Assembly: GCA_023399355.1 (NCBI GenBank) | Contig: JAEWQC010000213.1 | Location: 1 to 43,626 of the forward strand | DNA: 43,626 bases | Origin: Bacillota bacterium | GTDB lineage: Bacteria; Bacillota; Clostridia; Acetivibrionales; DTU013 | Reading direction: 5' to 3' | Shown here: positions 8,165 through 17,063 of the stretch, one piece after another | How positions within the stretch are numbered: position 1 is the first letter of the stretch | Layout: every line of letters starts with the position of its first letter | Made by a program: the position numbers and the translations under genes | Notes under the pieces: model-generated | What the model was told of the DNA's origin: nothing | Databases searched by the model: none | Seen by the model: the letters and a program-made list of their open reading frames with translations, nothing else

Positions 8165-8200
8165 CAGTCTGCAGCTATTAAGTATTTTTCCCTATCCCTT

Positions 8201-8240
8201 TTACTATTTCATACTATTTCTAACTATTTCTAACTATTTC
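8201..8240 (-). repeat. four tandem 10-bp repeats upstream of the riboswitch promoter
   Basis: On the minus strand the decamer GAAATAGTNN occurs four times head to tail with no spacing (last two bases TA, TA, AT, AA). It begins about 37 bases upstream of the -35 element and is phased at about one helical turn per unit. It could be a regulator-binding array or a simple-sequence expansion. Confidence 0.7.
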
Positions 8241-8256
8241 TTGATACTGTATGGTA

Positions 8257-8781
8257 TTAGCTTTTAAACCGCGATTCGGCTTTTGTGTCATGAACTTTCC
8301 AGATCGCAGTGAAAATGGCAATCGTCAGCGTAATGCCCAAAGCAGCCCCAAACATATCAATCCCTACATCCGACAAACGTGACGTCCTTCCCGGAACGAA
8401 TCTCTGCCTGAATTCATCCATCAGGGCAAGTACTGAACAGCCGGCAAATGCAATCAATGCCGATCGTTTATATTTGTCTAGTGTAAGGCTCATTAATGCA
8501 AAGACGAATACGCCAAGTACCATATACTCCGTAAAATGTGCGATCTTCCTGATGATCAGGTTAAGTGTCTTCCTCCAGAATATCGCCTCATGATTAATCA
8601 CAAAGAAGTTTGCGGCAAAGTTTTCAATCCCTCTCGCAATATGTTTGCTCAATGCATTGGATACTGTGGTGTTCTGGGACGTAAAAGAACAGATAAAGAT
8701 TACCACAGTAATCGCCAATATGAATAAAGTAATTATTAATATGATCCGCTGTCTGCTAAAGTCTTTAAATGAATTTATCAT
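8257..8781 (-). CDS. VanZ-like membrane protein
   Basis: 174 residues with about four membrane segments: one near residues 14-32, one around 77-95 in the HFTEYMVLGVF region, one near 105-118 and one near the C-terminus. The VanZ-family pattern is visible: KIAHFTEY, then MDEFRQRFVPGRTSRLSDVGIDMFGAALG. VanZ relatives include a teicoplanin-resistance protein; many others of unknown role lie in surface polysaccharide loci. The ATG at 8781 is chosen for its GGAG site 6-7 bases upstream and because it begins shortly before the first membrane helix. An ATG at 8868 with an AAGG site is an alternative adding 29 residues. Confidence 0.88.
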   Translation of the reverse strand: MINSFKDFSRQRIILIITLFILAITVVIFICSFTSQNTTVSNALSKHIARGIENFAANFFVINHEAIFWRKTLNLIIRKIAHFTEYMVLGVFVFALMSLTLDKYKRSALIAFAGCSVLALMDEFRQRFVPGRTSRLSDVGIDMFGAALGITLTIAIFTAIWKVHDTKAESRFKS

Positions 8782-8926
8782 TTTACTCCATCTTTTGCAC
8801 GTACGAATTGCATCTATTTCTTCCAACTCAATGTTACAAGACTGGTTACTTATAAATGCAATATTCATATGTTGCACCTTTAAATTGAACTATATTGCCC
8901 CAACTATTTCAGCCTTCTATTATCTA

Positions 8927-9367
8927 TCAATTTGTATGAATTCTCTTCTTAATTGGGCATACACTGACACATTTATTGCAGCGAATACAAAGACTTGCAT
9001 CAACAACAGGATAATCAAACCCTTCCTCGTCTGGTTCCAGTTTAATCGCATTTTTCGGGCATATGCAATAACACGCTGTACAACCACAACAGTGCTCACG
9101 AATTTTATAAAGCTCCGGTAGTGTCTCGCCCTTGTTTATCATTTTTGTACTACTTCTCTTATGATCTTTCATATCAAAACAATCGTTTTTCATGGATATA
9201 TTAATGTACCGAGTCGATTTGTGAGGGGTATATTCTGTTGCATTGTTTGTACTCGGTTGACAAGTATCCGGTAAGTATCTGCCTTCTTTATACTGATAGA
9301 CAAGCTTGCTTGTACCATGACCTGATATCCTAACTTTTATATTTTTGTTAGTCTTATTAATAAACAT
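8927..9367 (-). CDS. two-[4Fe-4S] ferredoxin-domain protein, partner of the FrhB-like gene
   Basis: 146 residues. The C-terminal half has two ferredoxin clusters: CCGCTACYCICPKNAI near residues 92-107 and CIRCNKCVSVCP near 126-137. The spacing and the GFDYPVVD linker match the N-terminal domain of full-length F420-hydrogenase/dehydrogenase beta-subunit-type proteins paired with polysaccharide pyruvyl transferases. The first ~75 residues (Lys-, Ser- and Thr-rich, with ISGHGTSKLVYQYKEG) match nothing I recognise. The ATG at 9367 has GGAGG 8 bases upstream; the earlier in-frame start at 9400 does not. It lies 3' of the FrhB-domain gene, the reverse of the usual fused order. Confidence 0.8.
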   Translation of the reverse strand: MFINKTNKNIKVRISGHGTSKLVYQYKEGRYLPDTCQPSTNNATEYTPHKSTRYINISMKNDCFDMKDHKRSSTKMINKGETLPELYKIREHCCGCTACYCICPKNAIKLEPDEEGFDYPVVDASLCIRCNKCVSVCPIKKRIHTN

Positions 9368-9583
9368 ACTTCGTTTTCCTCCATAGCTAAATAACTTCAA
9401 CTTATTTATCCATATGATTGTATTTTAACTCAAACTGCTATGTTAATTAAAATATCAGACATTTGATCTTTGGAAATGTGCATACCTGTTAAGTTACTAT
9501 GCATAAATCGGTAATAAACGCCGATATTTTTAACTGTTTTCAAAAGGTCCACTAGAATAATGAGTTAATTTGAGATTATTGCG

Positions 9584-10591
9584 CTAATGTTTATGTTTTC
9601 TAATAAGCTGTGCCAGTTTTACTTTTTCTAATATCATTTCCGCTCCAAGTTTAACTGATTCTATTATTGACATTGAAAAATCAATTTTTGTACTATTAAT
9701 TCCACCTTTGCGCCAGGATTTCCAAAACTCATTACGGCTTACAGGAATCTTAGGAGATCTATTAATTGCATCGCAATACTTCAACCATTTCTCTATTTCT
9801 GTAGACTCTATTTCGAAGTTTCTTTTTATTCTATCCAATATATCTTTTCCTGTAGAAGTATGGACTATTGTTAATGAAACACCTTTATCATCCAGCCATT
9901 TTTTCTGTATAGTCTCAACCGACCAAGCATCTGCGATTGAAAGATCGGAGCCTCGATCTACGCCCCTAAAGCAGCACTCATAGCACGACGGTCTTATAGA
10001 TAAATTTTCGAGGAAATATCTCATATAGTCATCTACTTTGTGAGACTTTGAATAACTTTTACCATTTTCAAAATGTATATTTAAACAATAATTATGCCAT
10101 CCAGAACATTTGTTCCTAAAATCGATTGAATCGGCCGAGCCACCATATTTTTCCTCCAAAGACTTAAGATATGTGTCCCATACTTCTGGAGAAGGAACCC
10201 CATGACATATGATATCCACGATAACAAGATTCTTTTTCTTTCTGGAGAAATCACTATTCGCACTTAAATAGCTAATAAGTCCCTCGACTTGGCAAGGAGC
10301 CCCAATAAACAATATAAACCTATCCTGCCATAGGTCTTCTTTTACAGATTTAAAAATTCCTGATAATTTACTTTGAACATATTTTGAGCGCATAAGAGAC
10401 GCTAAATCTGTCATATTATCTACACGTATGTGCTCTACAGAATTTCCTTTTGAAAATGCGGCTCCATATACAATACCATTTTTAACAAATATGGCATATC
10501 TCGCTAGCTCAAAGAACAATCCACCTGATGAACTACATTTTCTAATTAGTGAATCTTTGTTATAACAAATAAACGTAATTGGTGAATCCAT
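9584..10591 (-). CDS. FrhB-type (coenzyme F420 hydrogenase/dehydrogenase beta subunit C-terminal) domain protein without its Fe-S domain
   Basis: 335 residues. Family motifs are CYNKDSLIRKCSSSGGLF near residues 9-26, FIGAPCQVEGLISYL, DIICHGVPSPEVW, and a Cys-rich SCYECCFRGVDRGSDLSIADAW near 200-221. Members occur beside polysaccharide pyruvyl transferases; their exact reaction in cell-surface synthesis is not established. The usual N-terminal two-[4Fe-4S] domain is absent here but is encoded by the next gene downstream, 216 bases away. It follows the pyruvyl transferase by 21 bases, so the three are probably one functional and transcriptional unit. Confidence 0.88.
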   Translation of the reverse strand: MDSPITFICYNKDSLIRKCSSSGGLFFELARYAIFVKNGIVYGAAFSKGNSVEHIRVDNMTDLASLMRSKYVQSKLSGIFKSVKEDLWQDRFILFIGAPCQVEGLISYLSANSDFSRKKKNLVIVDIICHGVPSPEVWDTYLKSLEEKYGGSADSIDFRNKCSGWHNYCLNIHFENGKSYSKSHKVDDYMRYFLENLSIRPSCYECCFRGVDRGSDLSIADAWSVETIQKKWLDDKGVSLTIVHTSTGKDILDRIKRNFEIESTEIEKWLKYCDAINRSPKIPVSRNEFWKSWRKGGINSTKIDFSMSIIESVKLGAEMILEKVKLAQLIRKHKH

Positions 10592-10612
10592 ATTTTTTTC
10601 CGACCTTACTAG

Positions 10613-11767
10613 TTATTTTATATTTGTTGCTCTTTTTAAGAAATTCAATGAAGTTTCTATTTTATCTTCCAGAATTCTACTAACCTTTTGATAATCAATT
10701 TTTGACTCTAATACAGTAACAAGACCTCTGCTAGACGAGAGAATTCGATTCTGGATCATAAAATCAGTCATCAAATCAGTTAACCTTGAATTTTTAGATG
10801 TTTGACCGTTCTTGTCACGTTTGAAGACTATAAATTCCTTCTTGTAAATAATCGAAAAAACTATGCCGTGAAAAGAATCGGTAAAAACATATTCAGCATC
10901 TCTAATTAAGGACAAAAACTCGGCAGGTCCTACTTCATTAATTTTTCTACCCAAACCATAAATATCATATATATTAAATTTCTGCTCTACATAAGGTATA
11001 AATACTAATTCTATATTTTTCTCTTTACAGAATTTTTGAACACTTCTGCGATAACCAACGCTTTTTGAAAAGAAATAGCACAACGCATATTTACCATTAA
11101 AAACTCTTGGTGATGCAACATAATTCCATTGTAAATCTGATAATAAGAATGTAGGATCCACTGTTACGACTGTATCTCTAATATTATAATTTTCTAATAT
11201 TTTCTGCGCTGTTTTTTCACGCACCCCAATATAGTCAAAACGTTTAATAGCAGGTATTAGAACACTAGCCTCTTTATTTGACAATCTATCCCTGCTTATA
11301 CTTGCAGCATAGGATATTTTACGGCAATTACTCTGTACATACTCCTGAAGATATAGTTTTCTTACTGAATTTGGATTCCACACCTGATCAGAGCCACTAA
11401 TTAATCCAATATATTGTTGGGGTAATGTATGTAAATTATTATCATAATAAAGTTCGGTAGATTTAATATTTTCTTCAGTAAATTGTAAAAATTTTTTTTC
11501 ACGAATTGAAATTATATTCCGAATTAAAAACGTGAACTTCGATAAAATTCTCTTTTTAAATTTGTCAAATCCTACCAATAAATTATATTGCTTGATTTGC
11601 TCTTTAAAAGTATGGTAAATAGGATTTGGGTTCATACCGTTATCATAAGTAATCAAATCCGTTTGTACTCCCAATTCTAGTAGTGCTTTGTATAGGGCAT
11701 ACGCTTGCAATGTCCCTCCATAATTAAAGTTTCTATAAAATAAGGTTAATATTCCAATTTTATACAT
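10613..11767 (-). CDS. polysaccharide pyruvyl transferase family protein (WcaK-like)
   Basis: 384 residues, full length for PF04230-type proteins. Family members transfer pyruvate from phosphoenolpyruvate to form ketals on surface glycans; some members may do other things. Visible motifs are the N-terminal FNYGGTLQAYAL, the central SGSDQVWNPN, YAASISRDRL, and the late TDSFHGIVFSIIYKKEF with its conserved DSFHG. An AAAGGAGGG ribosome site precedes the ATG. It is followed by the FrhB-domain and Fe-S genes, a frequent genomic partnership. Confidence 0.9.
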   Translation of the reverse strand: MYKIGILTLFYRNFNYGGTLQAYALYKALLELGVQTDLITYDNGMNPNPIYHTFKEQIKQYNLLVGFDKFKKRILSKFTFLIRNIISIREKKFLQFTEENIKSTELYYDNNLHTLPQQYIGLISGSDQVWNPNSVRKLYLQEYVQSNCRKISYAASISRDRLSNKEASVLIPAIKRFDYIGVREKTAQKILENYNIRDTVVTVDPTFLLSDLQWNYVASPRVFNGKYALCYFFSKSVGYRRSVQKFCKEKNIELVFIPYVEQKFNIYDIYGLGRKINEVGPAEFLSLIRDAEYVFTDSFHGIVFSIIYKKEFIVFKRDKNGQTSKNSRLTDLMTDFMIQNRILSSSRGLVTVLESKIDYQKVSRILEDKIETSLNFLKRATNIK

Positions 11768-11906
11768 GTGAAGAATCCCTCCTTTTAGATTTGTGAAAAT
11801 ATACTTTTATAAACAAACAATATTTAGCTCTATCACAATACTATATTATCTAATGGTAATAATTTCAACCTTAAAATATCGACCAAGTGCAGATAAATTG
11901 GCATTT

Positions 11907-13367
11907 TTATATTTTACTAAGTTCGGAAATTTTATGAACTTTTGGAATCTTTAATATTGTAGTTATAGCTGTATATTGTTTTGTTACTATCAAAAATATA
12001 CAAAATATTACACATATATATGCAAACTTCAAAAATATACTTAAAATAATATTGGATATATGCCATGGGTACATCAATGCAGAAAAAAACAAAATAAGAA
12101 TATTAAAATAATTGAATTTAGATTCTGAAATAAAGGCACTTAATTTTAATCGGAATCCATATTTGACAGTTATAAATTGAGCAACAATATAGTGAAAAAT
12201 ATAAGCGATGGCGACCATTATGGCTACATTTTTAATGCTTCCAGATAATACTCCAACAATAATACTTATTATCGTTATTATTGTATTGATAACTGTACTT
12301 TTAAACAGCAAATTTGTCTTTCCCAAACTCTGTAAAACTGCTCCTGTGCAACCGTTAACCATTTGAGGAAAAATTACTATGCTTAGAAATCTAAAGCACG
12401 AAATTGTATTTTCCCATTTATCACCAAATACAATTAGTATAATCTCATTAGACGCTAAAAAGCCACATACAGTTATAAATCCAGCAATAATTCCAATAAA
12501 ATTATGTATTTGCATATATTTTTTATATAGAACTCTAGAATCATTTTGATACTCTGATAGCATTGGATGTAATATTGGTGAAATAACACCACTTATATTT
12601 CCAACCAAATTAACTGATAATGTGTATGCTTTATTATAGAATCCCAAATTTGAAACTCCCATAATTTTCCCGATTAACAAATTATCAAGGTTACATGCAA
12701 AATAATCCAATATATTGTGGGCAAATTGGAATATTGAGTATTTCCATATTTTTCTAATGCTATTTAAACTAGGTTTAATTAGCATTTTAGGACGTGTACT
12801 TGCAAAATTCCAACCAAAGGTAAGAAAGGCTGTTAAAACAGATTGTAATGAAATCGCATAATATTTCCATCCTAAAAGTGCCATTCCTATTGTGAGGATG
12901 CTTACCACAATATAAATTATTACAGTTCTAAATGCTATAGTCATAAATTTTTTTTCTCGCAATAATAATGCATTTAATACCATATTAGCAATGTTAAAAA
13001 ATACCGATATAGCTAATATTGACCCGAGTTTTATATAAACTGGATTGTTATAGAATATAGAAATAGGATAAGAAAATAATAAAAAGAAAATGCTTGTAAT
13101 GATAGCAATATAAACTGTAACAGAATATATCTCATTAATTTCACTATTGTTTAGTGATTTATTTTGAATTATAGCTGTCCCAAATCCGACATTTGAAAGC
13201 ACAGTAAAAAAAGTTGTAAAAACAGCTATAATAGCTACAATACCATAATCTGTTGGAGATAAAATACGTGCAAGAACTGCTGATATGAAAATCTGTAGAA
13301 TGACATTTATATACTTTGAACACGCATTTATGAACGCAGCTTTACGAAATGTTATACTTTTGCTCAC
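11907..13367 (-). CDS. Wzx-type oligosaccharide flippase
   Basis: 486 residues with about 12-14 hydrophobic segments, the MATE/MOP-superfamily polysaccharide transporter pattern. The N-terminal SITFRKAAFINACSKY, ARILSPTDYGIVAI and the FGTAIIQNK stretches are characteristic of lipid-linked repeat-unit flippases. It should move undecaprenyl-linked repeat units to the outer face of the membrane. The start is taken as GTG at 13367, with GGGAGG 6 bases upstream; a TTG eight codons earlier has no ribosome site. Base composition is clearly more AT-rich than in the rfb genes. Confidence 0.93.
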   Translation of the reverse strand: MSKSITFRKAAFINACSKYINVILQIFISAVLARILSPTDYGIVAIIAVFTTFFTVLSNVGFGTAIIQNKSLNNSEINEIYSVTVYIAIITSIFFLLFSYPISIFYNNPVYIKLGSILAISVFFNIANMVLNALLLREKKFMTIAFRTVIIYIVVSILTIGMALLGWKYYAISLQSVLTAFLTFGWNFASTRPKMLIKPSLNSIRKIWKYSIFQFAHNILDYFACNLDNLLIGKIMGVSNLGFYNKAYTLSVNLVGNISGVISPILHPMLSEYQNDSRVLYKKYMQIHNFIGIIAGFITVCGFLASNEIILIVFGDKWENTISCFRFLSIVIFPQMVNGCTGAVLQSLGKTNLLFKSTVINTIITIISIIVGVLSGSIKNVAIMVAIAYIFHYIVAQFITVKYGFRLKLSAFISESKFNYFNILILFFSALMYPWHISNIILSIFLKFAYICVIFCIFLIVTKQYTAITTILKIPKVHKISELSKI

Positions 13368-13489
13368 TAGATCCTCCCATGCTTTACGCAATATACCATT
13401 TGAAGATATGCTACCTAAATAAAAAACAATTATTATAACACAACTATTTTTACTAAATTAATAAAACGTCATCTCCAGTGTTTTTTAGT

Positions 13490-14788
13490 TCATTTCATTA
13501 TTTTAACACAATTTGGAGTTATTCTAATATTGCTAAACAAATATACAATATACTCATAAATTGCAAAATAGAATGGAAATAGGAATATTCGTTCAACATT
13601 TGTAATAATTAACGTCGGCGTTGTACACAAAAGGTAGGCATACATCGTAACAACAAATCCCCATTCTTTGCGATATTCTTTCTTCATTGCAATCCCAATC
13701 GCTATGCGCCCCCATCTTAATAGTGGCCATAGATATATAGGTATAATAAATATACCAATTTGCGCCAGTAAACCCACACATCCTACATCTGAGTAATTAT
13801 AAATTCTAAATGGTCCGTGTTCAATCGAGATATAAGCAGTATTCGCAATGATGCCTTGACCAAATAACGGATTCGATAAAAATGCACTCCAGTAATAATT
13901 TACTGCACCTAATCGCGCTATTGAACTTCCAGTATATTGCTCATTATCTCCAGTAAATGTATTGACAAAAGAATCAAGCACCCCAGAATATTTCAATGCT
14001 ATGATCGCAATCAAAATTAACAATAGATTCCTAAATGTCTTTTTTGGTGATGTGCTATTCATAAAAACAATAACACCTATACAAATAAAAATAGTTAATG
14101 TAAACGCGCGAGTTTGCTGAACTAGCAGTAAACAAAAAAAGCCCAATATAGTTTGAATAAATGAAAACCATCTTTTTTCATTATTTCTTTTACAGAACCA
14201 GTTATCAAAGTTGTATAAAATCATCCAATCACCAAGACTACCTAATACAATCCTAATTGTATCGTTTCGAGTATACTCATCCAATGTCATAAAGAATACT
14301 CCCGAAATGCTGTATATGAAACTTTGAAATAAAATAATTACATAATAAACAAATACCATTCGGTTTAGCCAATAAAGCATTTTGCTATACCCGTGCTGCT
14401 CTATAAACATCTTAAGCAAAGGAAATGCGAGCACAACTAAAAGATATCCACTCCATTGTCTAAATGTGTTTGTTGTCGTCTGTAATGGGTAGCATATACG
14501 TGAGAATAGCGTCAGTGCAATAAATGAAATGACCATAATGATAAAATAAGAAATCAAGAACTTACTCCGTGTCATTATTTTATTATCTGACATCAAAACT
14601 AATAGTATTAAAAAAACAGAAATAACTGTAAGTACTGTCTTGTCATATTGACTCCAGAATATTTTTAAGCTAGAAGGGATTTTGACAACATATAATAGGC
14701 AGTAATCCATTATAGCTAACAGTACTATACATGTTGTAATCATTGTAAATCTCTTAGTCTCAGTTTTATTTGCCGTACCGTTTTCCAT
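13490..14788 (-). CDS. Wzy-like polysaccharide polymerase / O-antigen ligase-like membrane protein
   Basis: 432 residues, about 10-12 membrane segments and little conserved sequence, as usual for Wzy proteins. A large polar loop between late helices (about residues 280-325) contains GSSIARLGAVNYYWSAFLSNPLFGQG, resembling the Wzy_C region. It probably joins flipped repeat units. The ATG at 14788 is preferred, with AGAGG about 10 bases upstream; earlier in-frame starts up to 14860 lack a good site. It is placed immediately upstream of the flippase and has its own promoter at about 14.9 kb. Confidence 0.85.
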   Translation of the reverse strand: MENGTANKTETKRFTMITTCIVLLAIMDYCLLYVVKIPSSLKIFWSQYDKTVLTVISVFLILLVLMSDNKIMTRSKFLISYFIIMVISFIALTLFSRICYPLQTTTNTFRQWSGYLLVVLAFPLLKMFIEQHGYSKMLYWLNRMVFVYYVIILFQSFIYSISGVFFMTLDEYTRNDTIRIVLGSLGDWMILYNFDNWFCKRNNEKRWFSFIQTILGFFCLLLVQQTRAFTLTIFICIGVIVFMNSTSPKKTFRNLLLILIAIIALKYSGVLDSFVNTFTGDNEQYTGSSIARLGAVNYYWSAFLSNPLFGQGIIANTAYISIEHGPFRIYNYSDVGCVGLLAQIGIFIIPIYLWPLLRWGRIAIGIAMKKEYRKEWGFVVTMYAYLLCTTPTLIITNVERIFLFPFYFAIYEYIVYLFSNIRITPNCVKIMK

Positions 14789-14899
14789 ATTCAGGTGTCC
14801 TCTCTTCCAAACTTGTTCAATCTTCCCTGTATAATCCATAATATAGTAAAAAGTCTTCAATATGCAAGATTTAAAGCAATCAATTACAGATATCCACTT

Positions 14900-14927
14900 A
14901 TTATAAGTTGTACATGTGATTTGCCAA
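14900..14927 (-). promoter_or_regulatory. sigma-A promoter upstream of the wzy-like gene
   Basis: Minus strand: -35 TTGGCA (14927-14922), 16-base spacer, -10 TATAAT (14905-14900). It lies between the GT2 gene and the polymerase and suggests an internal transcript for polymerase, flippase and pyruvylation genes. Confidence 0.6.
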
Positions 14928-14982
14928 TAGGCATACCGTTATTGTCAAGAATGATATACATATAACGCATGTTCAGTATTCA

Positions 14983-15888
14983 TTATATCATTCCATATTT
15001 TTTCCAAATGAAGTCTTTCCATGCCCTAAATACAATTCTAGCTGGTATCCTGCCCTGGATCATTTGTTTGCAATCTATATAGATTCGATTAATATACGCC
15101 CTATACCTGCTATTTATATCGCAAAACCTTTGAATATATATATAATAGTTCCGAATGTTATAATAATGGTATTCATTACTTCCTTTTTTGGTTGAGCGGC
15201 TTTCCTTATGGTATATAACCGCTTTCGGCTCATAAATAATACGCATTCCACTTTTTACAAGTCTATTACAGTAATCAGCATCTTCATAATACAGGAAATA
15301 GTCTTCACACATTTTCCCAACAGTTCTGATCATTGACATCGAAATCAACCACAGACATCCAGTTGCAAAAGGTATCTCCTTTTTTTTCGAATATTCTTCA
15401 CAATCTTTTTTCCCGATTCCATCGATTTTCATTTCGAATCTTCGTTCATCGTAATAACTACCGCCAAACCATATTACATCCGGTTCGCCATAGTAATAAA
15501 TTTTCCCTGTAACAATTCCAACATTGTCAGTAGATTCATAAGTCAATAACATCTGACTTAAAAAATCAGGCTCGACCACAGTATCATTATTAATCAACAA
15601 TATGTATTGGGAATCATACTTCATTGCCGTTTCTATGCCTAGATTATTTGCTCCCGCAAAACCAAGATTTGAATCTGAAACGATAACCTCAGCATTTTGC
15701 AGAACATAAGTATCTTCAGATAGCGATGGCTTCTCTGCTGAAGCATTGTCAATTACGATAATTCTATAATTAGAATAAGAGATCGCCTTTATGCTGCGAA
15801 TACACTCAACTGTATCGTCCCGGCCATTATAGTTAACAATTATTATACACACCATAGAACTCATATAGATCGGCATCTCCCGCTTCAT
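14983..15888 (-). CDS. family 2 glycosyltransferase (rhamnosyltransferase-like)
   Basis: 301 residues. It is a GT-A fold enzyme with the GT2 start VCIIIVNYNGRDDTVECIRS near residues 13-32, the nucleotide-binding VIDNAS, and the DxD-equivalent LLINNDTVVEPDFL near 107-120. The ATGCLW-like TGCLWLISM and the DYFLYYEDADYCNRL segment (residues about 195-209, with the ED that binds the acceptor) resemble bacterial rhamnosyltransferases. Its ATG overlaps the TGA of the upstream GT4 gene by one base (TGATG), so translation is probably coupled; a TTG just before is also possible. Confidence 0.9.
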   Translation of the reverse strand: MKREMPIYMSSMVCIIIVNYNGRDDTVECIRSIKAISYSNYRIIVIDNASAEKPSLSEDTYVLQNAEVIVSDSNLGFAGANNLGIETAMKYDSQYILLINNDTVVEPDFLSQMLLTYESTDNVGIVTGKIYYYGEPDVIWFGGSYYDERRFEMKIDGIGKKDCEEYSKKKEIPFATGCLWLISMSMIRTVGKMCEDYFLYYEDADYCNRLVKSGMRIIYEPKAVIYHKESRSTKKGSNEYHYYNIRNYYIYIQRFCDINSRYRAYINRIYIDCKQMIQGRIPARIVFRAWKDFIWKKYGMI

Positions 15889-16967
15889 CAAGTATTATAG
15901 ATGGAAATTAATCTTTCAACCATATCTACAATAGAAAACCTCTTCCTTATATTCTCGGAAATTTCCAAAGGATTATAATCTCCCAGGAAGTTTATAACAT
16001 GTTCGAGCTTCTTTGCGAGATCTTCTTCATTCCCAACTTCAAATAACTCTCCAAGTTCTGTTGAATTCACAACTTCATTCAATCCCTGAATATTGCTTGC
16101 AACACAGGGTATTCCCATTGAAAGCGCCTCGACTACGGCAATACCAAACCCTTCATATCGTGAAGGAATTACAAATATGTCCGTTTGATCCAATAATTCG
16201 GGGACATCATCCACGTTTCCCAAAAATTTTACATTTTCCGCCACATTCAGATCACTGCATAATTTGAGCATATCCTTTAGGGCTTTTTCATCTTCAGTTA
16301 TTGGAGCTCCAGCAAGGAAGGTTTTGATGTCATATCCTTTATTTTTTAGAATAGCCACTGCCTTAATCAATATATCCTGGCCTTTCTTCTCCGGAAAAAA
16401 CCGGGCAATATTCGTTACTAATATGGGTAGTTCATCTTTATGTCGCGTTTTTACATCAAATCTGTCAAAATTAACTCCATTATAATTTAATGCAATCTTT
16501 TCTTGTAAAACACCATTTCGTAAAATATCTTCCCTAACTGCATTAGATATTGCAATTATTTTATTACATATCAATCTTGCAATTAACTTATTTTTTTTAG
16601 AAAGCTCTGAAAAAATATGTGTATCATGAACTGTAAAAAATACTCTCAACGATGGATTTAAAATCTTTAAAATCAGAAAAAGGCTCATTAATGCACCTTG
16701 GTGTACATGCATAATCTGTATATGATTTTTTCTGATCACTTTATTTAGCTGTAATAAAAAGCCAATATGCCTAAAGTTATTTCTTTTCTTTAAAAAGAAA
16801 ATATTCACTTTATTATCAAACTGACAGACTAAATTATCAGAATAGTTGCTTGATATAATACAAACAGAAGCATTTTGTTTCTGACGAATCATTTGATTTG
16901 AAACATCAATAACCAACCTTTCTACTCCACCCGAGTTAAAATTATATACTACATTTAGAATATTCAT
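15888..16967 (-). CDS. family 4 glycosyltransferase
   Basis: 359 residues with GT-B fold. The N-terminal NFNSGGVERLVIDVS matches the glycine-rich acceptor-side loop of GT4 enzymes; the nucleotide-sugar domain carries NIARFFPEKKGQDILI, a KFLGNVDDVPELL stretch, and the EX7E-type RYEGFGIAVVEALSMGIPCVASN near residues 265-287. It adds one sugar of the lipid-linked repeat unit at the inner membrane face; donor and linkage cannot be read from sequence. It is one base-overlapped with the GT2 gene. Confidence 0.92.
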   Translation of the reverse strand: MNILNVVYNFNSGGVERLVIDVSNQMIRQKQNASVCIISSNYSDNLVCQFDNKVNIFFLKKRNNFRHIGFLLQLNKVIRKNHIQIMHVHQGALMSLFLILKILNPSLRVFFTVHDTHIFSELSKKNKLIARLICNKIIAISNAVREDILRNGVLQEKIALNYNGVNFDRFDVKTRHKDELPILVTNIARFFPEKKGQDILIKAVAILKNKGYDIKTFLAGAPITEDEKALKDMLKLCSDLNVAENVKFLGNVDDVPELLDQTDIFVIPSRYEGFGIAVVEALSMGIPCVASNIQGLNEVVNSTELGELFEVGNEEDLAKKLEHVINFLGDYNPLEISENIRKRFSIVDMVERLISIYNT

Positions 16968-17063
16968 AACTCCCTCGCTACATTCAGATACCCATTTTTG
17001 ATGAACAGAATATATTATTCCTATATACCCGACCAGCCTTAACCTTGTCAGGAAACCCTTGAA

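Noticed and set aside
8201..8240. A CRISPR array
   Set aside because: Units are only 10 bases, contiguous with no spacers, and no cas genes are near.
11768..11906. A promoter or terminator between the flippase and pyruvyl transferase genes
   Set aside because: The 139 bases are AT-rich but I found no convincing -35/-10 pair or hairpin with a T run.
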